From CAZILN01 sp964540005 (GTDB lineage Bacteria; Bacteroidota; Bacteroidia; Bacteroidales; SM23-62), in NCBI GenBank assembly GCA_964540005.1, contig CAZILN010000275.1, positions 1 through 64,000 on the forward strand: DNA of 64,000 nucleotides, written 5' to 3'. A program made the translations under genes and the position numbers. Position 1 is the stretch's first letter. Each line of letters starts with the position of its first letter. The notes under the pieces are model-generated. The model searched no databases and was not told the origin of the DNA. It worked only from the letters and a program-made list of their open reading frames with translations. Shown in pieces: positions 8,514 to 15,972 of the stretch.

Positions 8514-8785
8514 GTATATGAAACTATAAAAACCGGGATCAACTGGCTTGATGATATCATCCCGAATGGATTATCATTGAAATTAACAACGATCATTACC
8601 GGACCGGGTGGTTCGGGTAAACCGCTCATTGGGGAAGCGTTTATTACTGCATGGTTAAAAAAGGTGGAAGTATTCTTTTTATGTCACTTCAATACCCATT
8701 TACGGAATTTCTAACTGAAAGTGTAAAGAGTATTACCAGATTAGATATTAATGGTTATAAAGAAAAAAATAAATTTCATGTATAA
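8514..8785 (+). pseudogene. KaiC/RecA-superfamily ATPase remnant
   Basis: YETIKTGINWLDDIIPNG followed by ITGPGGSGKP is the start of a KaiC-like ATPase domain, but the Walker A Thr/Ser is Pro. After TAWLKK an A6 run (near 8657) is one A short. The continuation GGSILFMSLQYPFTEF is in the next frame and runs into a stop at 8783-8785. Only about 90 of the expected 220 or more residues remain, and no ATG precedes YET (GTA at 8514). The fragment ends inside the start of the radical SAM gene. Triple damage makes a working ATPase very unlikely. Confidence 0.65.
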
Positions 8786-9464
8786 ATATCTTTTCGGACC
8801 GGTGCCATCACGACGGTTTGGAATGTCTTTCGGAGTAGATCTGGTTCCTAAGAAAGTCTGCTCACTCAACTGTGTATATTGTGAAGTGGGCCACACTACA
8901 AAATTAACGACTGAAAGAAGAGAATACATTCTCTATGACAAAGTAACAAGTGAGCTGGAACACTATTTTACAAACAATCCTAATCCTGATTATATTACGT
9001 TTTCAGGCTCCGGCGAGCCAACCCTCAACTCAAGAATAGGTGATGTTTCAAAACTTATAAAACAAGAAAAACCTTATATTCCAGTTGCTGTTTTAACCAA
9101 TGGGGCGCTGCTTTACGATAAAAGAGTTCGTAATGAATTAATGGATGCAAATGTTGTCCTTCCGTCGCTTGATGCTGCTACGGGGATTACATTCCAAAAA
9201 ATTGTTGACTATTGGAACCTTAATAATGTTGAAATCATTGCAGCAGCACCCGAAAGGAAAAATATTCAATCATACCGAAAGGATGCTGAAAGTGCAATTT
9301 TAGGTACAATTACAAGAAGGCCATGTACTGTTGATGACCTAGTAAAAATACTAGGATTGCATATTAATGAAATAAATAAATACCTGGATGTATTGGAAGC
9401 AGAAGGTAACATTGAACCGGTTCGTAAGGAACGAGGGCTGTTTTATAAAATAAAGTATAAATGA
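8778..9464 (+). CDS. Radical SAM protein, COG0731-like, with C-terminal winged-helix domain (internally shortened?)
   Basis: From ATG 8778 this reads 228 residues. The family opening YLFGPVPSRRFGMSFGVDL leads to the radical SAM cysteines C28-x3-C32-x2-C35, and SGSGEPTLN and VLPSLDA are typical. After FQKI the usual 80-90 residues of the second half of the barrel seem to be missing: the sequence jumps to VDYWNLNNVEIIAAAPERK, normally near the end of the barrel. A winged-helix tail follows (TVDDLVKILGLHINEINKYL). The deletion is in frame. Relatives are annotated as Fe-S oxidoreductases or wyosine-like enzymes of unknown substrate. Whether the shortened form works is doubtful. The next gene starts 22 bases downstream. 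Confidence 0.65.
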   Translation: MYKYLFGPVPSRRFGMSFGVDLVPKKVCSLNCVYCEVGHTTKLTTERREYILYDKVTSELEHYFTNNPNPDYITFSGSGEPTLNSRIGDVSKLIKQEKPYIPVAVLTNGALLYDKRVRNELMDANVVLPSLDAATGITFQKIVDYWNLNNVEIIAAAPERKNIQSYRKDAESAILGTITRRPCTVDDLVKILGLHINEINKYLDVLEAEGNIEPVRKERGLFYKIKYK

Positions 9465-9486
9465 TTTCATCTGTAAAATCGGCAAA

Positions 9487-10578
9487 ATGAAAAAAATCGG
9501 CTTAATAGTAAATCCCATTGCAGGAATGGGAGGCAGTGTGGGATTAAAAGGGACTGATGGAGAAATATATAAAAAAGCCATAGAGTTGGGTGCAATACCG
9601 ACAACACCTCAAAGAATTGAAGAAACACTTTCTTTGATTAAAAGGGATGACGTTTATTTTATGGTTGCTCCAGGGAAAATGGGTCAAGACTACATAACGA
9701 AATTTGATTTCAAATATGAAGTGGTATCTAAAATTGGTGAAGAAACAAATGCAACAGATACCAAAAGGATTGTTCAAGAGATGCTCGAGAAAAACATTGA
9801 ACTCCTGATTTTTGTAGGTGGAGATGGTACTGCAAGGGACATATACGATGTATTAGCTTTGAAAATCCCTGTTGTGGGTATTCCATCGGGGGTTAAAATG
9901 TTCAGTCCTGTTTTTGCACTTTCACCTTCAGCAGCCGCTGAAATAATTAATACAGTAAAAAATCAATTTATAGAAAAAGAGGTACTTGATATTGATGAGG
10001 AAGCCTTTAGGGAAAATAAAATCGCAGCAAAATTATATGGCTTCCTGAAAGTGCCTAAAAAAACATCACTTCTCCAGGCGAAAAAGGAACCCTCAAATGT
10101 AAGCAAGTCCGAGGAATATATGAAAGAAGAAATTGCGGATGACCTTATGGAAAAACTGGAAAAGAAAACACTTTATATTTTGGGCCCTGGAACTACTTTA
10201 GTATCAATTTCTAATAAAATGGGAGTGGAAAAAACCTTATTGGGTATAGATGCTGTTTTCGATGGAAGATTGGTTGGAAAAGACTTGAATGAAGAAGGAC
10301 TATTAGCGCTAATAAAGAAGTATAATAAATCAACAATTATCGTTACACCCATCGGTGGAAATGGATTTATATTCGGAAGGGCCAGCAAACAATTTACACC
10401 TGAAGTTTTGAGATTGATAGGAAAAGAAAACATCGTTGTTGTTGCAACCGAAGATAAAATCAATAAGTTGGAGTGTTTAAGGATTGATACAGGTAGTATT
10501 GAAGTAGATAAAATTTTGAGTGGATTTATAAAAGTAATCACTGCCTATAAAAAAGAAACAATTATTGAAGTAAGATGA
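9487..10578 (+). CDS. ATP-NAD kinase family protein (COG3199 type)
   Basis: A 363-residue cytosolic kinase. The opening GLIVNPIAGMGGSVGLKGTDG and the GGDGT motif at residues 111-115 followed by ARDIYD define the COG3199 branch of the ATP-NAD kinase/diacylglycerol-kinase fold, which is longer than ordinary NadK and common in archaea and anaerobes. Predicted reaction: phosphorylation of NAD to NADP or of a related polyol. The stop codon overlaps the next start by four bases (ATGA), so it is translationally coupled to the HisC-like gene. Confidence 0.75.
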   Translation: MKKIGLIVNPIAGMGGSVGLKGTDGEIYKKAIELGAIPTTPQRIEETLSLIKRDDVYFMVAPGKMGQDYITKFDFKYEVVSKIGEETNATDTKRIVQEMLEKNIELLIFVGGDGTARDIYDVLALKIPVVGIPSGVKMFSPVFALSPSAAAEIINTVKNQFIEKEVLDIDEEAFRENKIAAKLYGFLKVPKKTSLLQAKKEPSNVSKSEEYMKEEIADDLMEKLEKKTLYILGPGTTLVSISNKMGVEKTLLGIDAVFDGRLVGKDLNEEGLLALIKKYNKSTIIVTPIGGNGFIFGRASKQFTPEVLRLIGKENIVVVATEDKINKLECLRIDTGSIEVDKILSGFIKVITAYKKETIIEVR

Positions 10579-11549
10579 CAATTAATATGCATATGAACGA
10601 GAATCCATATTTACCTGCTAAAATCATAAGAGATGCAGCGGTAAAAGGGATGGAAAATGTTAACCGATATTCCGAAATAAAATATTTGAGTGAATTAAAA
10701 CACCTTATTGGCAACTATAGTGGTATGCCATTGGAACAAATAGTTTTGAGTCCGGGTTCTGATTTTCTTTTACGGGAGGCAATCAATGTTTTCTCAAAAG
10801 ACAGAAAAATTATTATGGTGAACCCCTCATTTTTCGCGATTTCTGAGTATGCCATGAAACTTGCGCATAAGCTTACCAAAATTCAACTTTCTCCACCAGG
10901 TTTCAAACTGGATCCTGAACTTATTTTAGATGAACTGGATGAACCAACGCTCTTAATCATTGACAATCCGAATAACCCAACAGGAGCAATTCTTTTGGAT
11001 AATGAATTGGTGGAAAATATTCTTCGAAATAAAAATGTATTGCTACTGATAGATGAGGCATATTATGAATTTTCAGGGCAAACATTTGCAGGCCTGATTA
11101 AAAAGTATCCAAACCTGGCAATTACAAGAACGATGGATAAAGCATTTTCCTTAGCCGGGCTTCGATTAGGGTATCTTTTGGCAGGCGATTATTTTAAAGA
11201 TCAGTTTTCCGATTTCCCAACATTTTTATCCAGGCCAACACTGTTAGCCGCCATAGAAGCCTTAAAAAACCCCGAATATTTATCCCAAAACATTAAAAAA
11301 ATAATGCGTGAAAAAGCACGAATAGAAGAAGAACTAAAAAAAGCGGGGATTGAAGTATTCACTGGTCAAGCAAATTTCATTTTAATAAAAAGTAAGGTTC
11401 CGGACTTTGCAAGAAAATTAATGGACTCTGGAATTATAATAAAAGATTTATCTGAAGAATGGCTAAATGGTTTTTATAGAGTTTCAATAGGCCTTCCTAA
11501 GGAAAACGATGCTTTATTATCCATCATTAAAATAACTAATCATGCCTAA
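10575..11549 (+). CDS. HisC-like PLP-dependent class I/II aminotransferase
   Basis: A 324-residue fold-type I aminotransferase, similar to histidinol-phosphate aminotransferase and to CobD/CobC-like enzymes. Visible motifs are DNPNNPTGA, LIDEAYYEF and K189 in TMDKAFSLAGLRLGY, the expected PLP Schiff-base lysine. The N-terminus (MNENPY) matches the HisC substrate loop N-E-N-P. No other histidine genes are near, so a different phosphorylated or amino substrate is likely. It overlaps the preceding kinase gene by four bases and the following methyltransferase gene by eight. Confidence 0.75.
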   Translation: MTINMHMNENPYLPAKIIRDAAVKGMENVNRYSEIKYLSELKHLIGNYSGMPLEQIVLSPGSDFLLREAINVFSKDRKIIMVNPSFFAISEYAMKLAHKLTKIQLSPPGFKLDPELILDELDEPTLLIIDNPNNPTGAILLDNELVENILRNKNVLLLIDEAYYEFSGQTFAGLIKKYPNLAITRTMDKAFSLAGLRLGYLLAGDYFKDQFSDFPTFLSRPTLLAAIEALKNPEYLSQNIKKIMREKARIEEELKKAGIEVFTGQANFILIKSKVPDFARKLMDSGIIIKDLSEEWLNGFYRVSIGLPKENDALLSIIKITNHA

Positions 11550-12174
11550 AACAGGACCTTTTGATAATTATTCCGATGAATATGAAGATTGGTTTATTAT
11601 CAATAAATATGCTTTTCAGTCGGAGTTGAATGCCATTAAAAAAGCTATCCCGGATAATGGAGCTGTTGTTGAAATTGGCATTGGAAGTGGGATTTTTGCC
11701 GCACCATTGGGGATTAAGGAAGGAATAGAACCTTCAGAAGCCATGCGTGAGAAAGCAAAAAAAAGGGGTGTCAGTGTTATGGATGCTGTTGCTGAAAACC
11801 TACCTTACGCCGAACAAAGTAAAGATGTTGTTTTAATGGTTACGACGATATGTTTTGTTGATGATATTTATAAATCATTTCAGGAGGTACATCGTATTTT
11901 AAAAGATGATGGGCATTTCATTATTGGATATGTGGATAAAAACAGCCCGATTGGTAAATTTTATTTAGAACAAAAAGACGAAAACGTTTTTTATAAAGAC
12001 GCTATATTTTTTGGGACAGAAGAATTATACAAAATATTAAAGGAGACTGGATTTAAAATTAATAATACATATCAAACTGTTTTCGGAAATATTAATGAAA
12101 TAAATAAAGTACAAAATGTATTGGTTGGTTATGGACAAGGTAGTTTTGTTGTAATACAGGCACAAAAAAAATAA
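11542..12174 (+). CDS. SAM-dependent methyltransferase (class I)
   Basis: A 210-residue Rossmann-fold methyltransferase. Motif I is EIGIGSGIFA (about residues 45-54), followed by GIEPSEAM, an acidic motif DAVAENLPY, and HRILKDDGHFIIG. It looks like the UbiE/Methyltransf_11 small-molecule group; the acceptor is unknown. Overlap with the aminotransferase gene indicates that kinase, aminotransferase and methyltransferase are made together and may act in one short pathway (inference). Confidence 0.75.
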   Translation: MPKTGPFDNYSDEYEDWFIINKYAFQSELNAIKKAIPDNGAVVEIGIGSGIFAAPLGIKEGIEPSEAMREKAKKRGVSVMDAVAENLPYAEQSKDVVLMVTTICFVDDIYKSFQEVHRILKDDGHFIIGYVDKNSPIGKFYLEQKDENVFYKDAIFFGTEELYKILKETGFKINNTYQTVFGNINEINKVQNVLVGYGQGSFVVIQAQKK

Positions 12175-12253
12175 TGTCATAAATATTTCAGCTCGAGAGT
12201 TTAAGATGCAAACGATAGTATAGCTTGGTATTTAAGTTACAAAGGGCATAACA

Positions 12254-12549
12254 ATGTATTTTATTATTGATTTCTTGAAAAATTTAGATCCTGTTATACA
12301 GGCTCTGTTTGCAACATGCTTTACATGGTTTGTTACCGCACTTGGCGCTGCTACAGTTTTTATACCAAAACAAACAAGCAGGAAATTACTTGACAGTATG
12401 CTTTGGGTTTTGCAGCAGGGGCTATGATTTTTGTAGTTGTAGAGGACGTAATTCCTGAATCGCAAAGTAATGGCAATGTTGATATAGCCACTATGGGGGC
12501 GATGGCAGGGTTTGCATTAATGATGGTACTTGATGTCGCATTTGGATAA
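12254..12549 (+). pseudogene. ZIP-family (GufA-like) metal transporter, internal deletion and frameshift
   Basis: The N-terminus MYFIIDFLKNLDPVIQALF then FTWFVTALGAATVFIPK is the first helix pair of a GufA-type ZIP transporter. After LLDSML the frame breaks, and in another frame the sequence is FAAGAMIFVVVEDVIPESQ, then GAMAGFALMMVLDVAFG and stop, the normal C-terminus. Intact relatives are about 270 residues and carry FAAG twice, once in each half, so the missing middle is consistent with recombination between the two FAAG-coding stretches. About 97 codons remain. It lies between the methyltransferase and alcohol dehydrogenase genes. Confidence 0.75.
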
Positions 12550-12570
12550 AAATTTAATCTAGATCATCAA

Positions 12571-13593
12571 ATGAAAGCATGGATTCTTGAAAAACAAGCA
12601 CCAATTGAAAGTAAGCCACTTGTGTTGAAAGAGCTTCCTGATCCTCATCCGGATCTATACGAAATAAGAATAAGAAATATTGCCTGTGGAGTATGCCGCA
12701 CAGATATTCATGTGGCTGAGGGCGATTTACCTCTGAAAAAGCCACCGCTTATTTTAGGTCATGAAGTCACGGGTATTGTGGACAAAATCGGCAAAAGGGT
12801 GAGCAATTTTAAAATTGGAGACAGAGCAGGAATAACCTGGCTTAACAGTACGTGTGGTAAGTGTAAATTTTGTCTTTCAAACAGAGAAAATTTGTGTTCA
12901 AATGCACATTTCACCGGCTGGGATGTGGATGGTGGTTATGCTGAGTATAGTGTTGTTTCTGCTGATTTTGCTTATCATCTTAATGAAAAACACGCCTTTG
13001 TTGAAATGGCGCCACTGATGTGCCCCGGTGTTGCAGGCTATCGTGCATTCCGATTGACAGAGTTGAAGTCAGGCGATAAATTGGGGCTTTACGGTTTTGG
13101 CCCTACAGCCACTTATGTGCTGCAAGTGGCTAAACATAAGGGCATTGAAGTTTATATAATTACCCGCAGTGATAAAAACAAGATGTTGGCAAAACAACTG
13201 GGTGCTGATTGGGTTGGTGGATACGACGACAAAATTCCTGAAATGTTGGATGGGAGCATCATTTTTCCGCCGGCTGGCAATTTGGTATCACACGCATTAT
13301 CACAGTTGGACAATGGTGGCAGGCTTGTATTGGGCCCTGTAACAATGACACCCATTGAAATTAAAGACTATAATCTTATCTGGCAGGAACGGTCCGTTAC
13401 AAGTTTAGCACATATCACCAGGAAAGATTGCCTTGAGTTTCTACACATAGCAAATAAAATAGATCTGAAAGCATCGATTGATGTTTTCCCATTTGAAGAT
13501 TTACCTGAAGCATTAATCCGGGTAAAACATGGGAAAGTGAATGGCAATGCTGTAATACAAATTGCAGAAGATGAAACAACCCAGTCTGTTTAG
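12571..13593 (+). CDS. Zinc-dependent alcohol dehydrogenase family protein
   Basis: A 340-residue medium-chain dehydrogenase. Catalytic zinc ligands are in CGVCRTDIHVAEG and GHEVTGIV; the structural zinc site is CGKCKFCLSNRENLC; the NAD(P) fold has GLYGFGPTATYVLQVAKHKG. It resembles bacterial zinc-dependent propanol-preferring enzymes (AdhP-like). The physiological alcohol or aldehyde is unknown. Its 3' end overlaps the uracil-DNA glycosylase gene. Confidence 0.85.
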   Translation: MKAWILEKQAPIESKPLVLKELPDPHPDLYEIRIRNIACGVCRTDIHVAEGDLPLKKPPLILGHEVTGIVDKIGKRVSNFKIGDRAGITWLNSTCGKCKFCLSNRENLCSNAHFTGWDVDGGYAEYSVVSADFAYHLNEKHAFVEMAPLMCPGVAGYRAFRLTELKSGDKLGLYGFGPTATYVLQVAKHKGIEVYIITRSDKNKMLAKQLGADWVGGYDDKIPEMLDGSIIFPPAGNLVSHALSQLDNGGRLVLGPVTMTPIEIKDYNLIWQERSVTSLAHITRKDCLEFLHIANKIDLKASIDVFPFEDLPEALIRVKHGKVNGNAVIQIAEDETTQSV

Positions 13594-14368
13594 TAACCAG
13601 GAAAAACAAAAGGCACTTGAGGTTCTTAACTATCAAATAAGGAGTTGTGAAAGATGCAGTTTATCTGTTACCCGAAAACATGCACTTACCGGTGAAGGAA
13701 ATATTGATGCCCGAATCATGTTTGTTGCGCTTTCGCCTGGAGTAAAAGAAGATTTGACTAATCAAATGTTTATAGGTCCTTCCGGACAGGTTTTTAATAG
13801 ATTGTTACTTGCTGCCGGGATTGAGAGAGATTTGGTTTTTATGACCAATCTGGTAAAATGTATGTTGCCGAAGAACCGAAAACCCAAAACGAGTGAAATC
13901 GAATTATGTAGTCAATTTCTGGACGAAGAAATTTCAATTATTCAACCTGAAGTCATCGTCCCTTTAGGTTATTATGCCGCACGAACGATTCTGCAAAAAT
14001 ATCATGCTAATCTGTTGGAAACACAGAGGGATATTACAAAAATAGCATTTGGTAAATTGCTGTTTTTAGAGGGCTATAAAATATTTCCTTTACCCCATCC
14101 TGCATCACTTTTATATAATCCGTCGTATGAACCCGATACCAAAGAGAAATACAAAAAATTACAAATCCTTTTACATGATTGCAAATGGTTCCCGGTATGT
14201 CCTTTAAAACGTTTTTATGAAACAGGCATGTTGGAAAGAAAATGGATCAAGTTATACTGCAAGGGGGATTGGATAAATTGTGTGCGATACGAAATGGAAG
14301 AGCTGGGAAATTATCACCCCGACTGGATGCTCCCGGATGGCAGTATGGATGAAAAATTGAAAGAATAA
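13571..14368 (+). CDS. Family-4 uracil-DNA glycosylase with C-terminal extension
   Basis: A 265-residue enzyme that removes uracil from DNA. The 4Fe-4S cysteines of family 4 are present (C26, C29, C97, C113); the region AL-SPG-VKED is motif A and PHPAS is motif B. After residue 200 an extension of about 60 residues follows (CPLKRFYETGMLERKW, then YCKGDWINC, then HPDWMLPDG) that is not part of the minimal glycosylase and looks like a small Cys-containing domain. I start at ATG 13571, which overlaps the dehydrogenase gene by 23 bases; an in-frame TTG at 13562 is the alternative. A short second copy of its GYY region occurs at 17875. Confidence 0.8.
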   Translation: MKQPSLFSNQEKQKALEVLNYQIRSCERCSLSVTRKHALTGEGNIDARIMFVALSPGVKEDLTNQMFIGPSGQVFNRLLLAAGIERDLVFMTNLVKCMLPKNRKPKTSEIELCSQFLDEEISIIQPEVIVPLGYYAARTILQKYHANLLETQRDITKIAFGKLLFLEGYKIFPLPHPASLLYNPSYEPDTKEKYKKLQILLHDCKWFPVCPLKRFYETGMLERKWIKLYCKGDWINCVRYEMEELGNYHPDWMLPDGSMDEKLKE

Positions 14369-14425
14369 TAAATTAAATAAAGGGCAGGAAGGCTTGTTTA
14401 ATGCTAATGAGTTTTCTTAAGATTA

Positions 14426-14794
14426 TTGAAGCAAAAAAAGTTGGATATTAAAAATGAAAATAGCGTAAGAATTGCCATTCCAACGAATGATGGAATAAAT
14501 ATCTTTTCGGGGATGTTGGGAATGGCAAAAGAGATGTTTATTTATGAAATCAAAAATGGAACGCAATTCAGGCTCATTGAGGAAAGAAATAATCCCTATG
14601 AAAGCACAATGCAACATTTAAAGACATTAGATGTGTATGAAATACTTCATGATTGTGGGATCATTATATTTGCTAAAATCGGTAAAAAGGGAATACACAG
14701 GCTCCAGGAAAGAGGAATGAAACTTTTTTTCAGAAAGGGGAATATACAGCAAGCGTTAGTGAATGTTTTCAGAGAAGAAGGATTAGATGGATAA
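14426..14794 (+). CDS. NifX/NifB-C-like protein (dinitrogenase iron-molybdenum cofactor domain)
   Basis: A 122-residue protein of the NifX/NafY/NifB-C fold. RIAIPTNDGINIFSGMLGMAKEMFIYEI and the later HDCGIIIFAKIGKKGIHRLQERGMKLFF match the domain that binds cofactor precursors or metal clusters in nitrogenase and in many non-fixing anaerobes. No nif structural genes are in the window, so nitrogen fixation is not implied. No in-frame ATG precedes the domain; TTG 14426 or TTG 14441 must serve, or the start has been damaged. Immediately downstream is the duplicated mrp tail. Confidence 0.65.
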   Translation: MKQKKLDIKNENSVRIAIPTNDGINIFSGMLGMAKEMFIYEIKNGTQFRLIEERNNPYESTMQHLKTLDVYEILHDCGIIIFAKIGKKGIHRLQERGMKLFFRKGNIQQALVNVFREEGLDG

Positions 14795-14796
14795 GT

Positions 14797-14922
14797 GATA
14801 AACTGGCAGAGGAAGGAAAACCGGTCATTATGGAAAATGAGGAAGGTGAACCATCTATCACGATTTCTCGTATGGTAAGGGAAATCAAAGATCTATGCAA
14901 TACTCGCGAGGTAATTTTATGA
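14797..14922 (+). pseudogene. Duplicated 3' end of an mrp gene
   Basis: The frame DKLAEEGKPVIMENEEGEPS then ITISRMVREIKDLC ends with TGA at 14920-14922. It matches the C-terminus of the intact Mrp at 6062-6898 (LADEGKLVIMENEEADIS, ITIFQIVREIEDLC) at both DNA and protein level, including the shared bases GTCATTATGGAAAATGAGGA. Only 41 codons remain and no start is present. It is the tail of a second, diverged mrp, left between the NifX-like gene and the radical SAM gene. Confidence 0.8.
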
Positions 14923-14925
14923 ATT

Positions 14926-15936
14926 ATGATAGAAGCAATGTTATATGAAAAATTGCCCAATGAAAAAGTAAAATGCAATCTTTGTGCACATCGATGTGTA
15001 ATTCATAATTCTAAGAAGGGAATTTGCAGGGTAAGAGAAAATATTGGAGGGAAATTATATGTGATGAATTACGGTAAGTTAATCGTTCAGCATATAGATA
15101 CGATTGAGAAAAAACCCCTATTTCATTTTTATCCCGGATCAAGTGCATATTCGATTGCAACAAAAGGCTGCAATTTTCAATGTGAGTTTTGTCAGAATTA
15201 TGAGATATCTCAGATACCTGTTCATGAAAATCGAATCATTGGTCCGGATTCAGTTCCCGAAGAAACTCTGGTGAAAGCAATTCAACATGGCTGTAAAAGC
15301 ATTGCATATACTTATACTGAGCCAACTATTTTTTATGAATATATGTATGATGTTGCTCAATTAGCTAATGAAAAAAATATTAAGAATATATTTATTACAA
15401 ATGGATTTATCACATCTGAGGCGTTGCATACTATAGCTCCATATCTTGACGCTGCCAACGTTGATCTGAAATCCTTCACAAATGATTTCTATAAAAAAAC
15501 CTGCAAAGGAAAGTTGCAGCCTGTGCTGGATAAAATCAAATTATTGAATCAACTGGGAATCTGGATAGAAGTTACAACTCTGGTCATTCCAACACTAAAT
15601 GATACAGAGCAGGAATTTCGCTCAATAGCTGAGTTCATAATGAGTGTTAGCGGGGAGATACCCTGGCACATCAGCGCGTTTTATCCGGCCTTCAAACTTA
15701 ATTATCTTCCCCCAACACCCCTTCCGGTTTTAAATCAGGCACTGAAAATTGGTCTGGAAACAGGGCTTCATTATGTCTATCTGGGTAATATGATAAATAA
15801 TGTAACCGAGGATACCAGATGCCCCGGTTGTGGTCAGATATTGATTGAACGCGAAAATTTTAGCATTATTAGAAATAGAATTCAAGAAGGCCATTGCCCG
15901 AATTGTGGCAAAAAAATAGCAGGCATAGGTATGTAA
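14926..15936 (+). CDS. AmmeMemoRadiSam-system radical SAM enzyme
   Basis: A 336-residue radical SAM protein of the pyruvate formate-lyase-activase-like AmrS group. An N-terminal cysteine set (C17, C20, C24, C34) precedes the SAM-cluster motif CNFQCEFC (C82, C86, C89); YTYTEPTIFYEYM and KSFTNDFYKKTC are typical of the group. The C-terminus has a rubredoxin-like ribbon with CPGCG and CPNCG. I kept ATG 14926 because relatives begin M-x-EA-x-x-YEKL. The usual partners, AMMECR1 and MEMO1-like proteins, are not in the window. Substrate unknown. Confidence 0.85.
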   Translation: MIEAMLYEKLPNEKVKCNLCAHRCVIHNSKKGICRVRENIGGKLYVMNYGKLIVQHIDTIEKKPLFHFYPGSSAYSIATKGCNFQCEFCQNYEISQIPVHENRIIGPDSVPEETLVKAIQHGCKSIAYTYTEPTIFYEYMYDVAQLANEKNIKNIFITNGFITSEALHTIAPYLDAANVDLKSFTNDFYKKTCKGKLQPVLDKIKLLNQLGIWIEVTTLVIPTLNDTEQEFRSIAEFIMSVSGEIPWHISAFYPAFKLNYLPPTPLPVLNQALKIGLETGLHYVYLGNMINNVTEDTRCPGCGQILIERENFSIIRNRIQEGHCPNCGKKIAGIGM

Positions 15937-15972
15937 CACAATTTCCAAAAAAATATCAAAAAGGCTTTTTCA

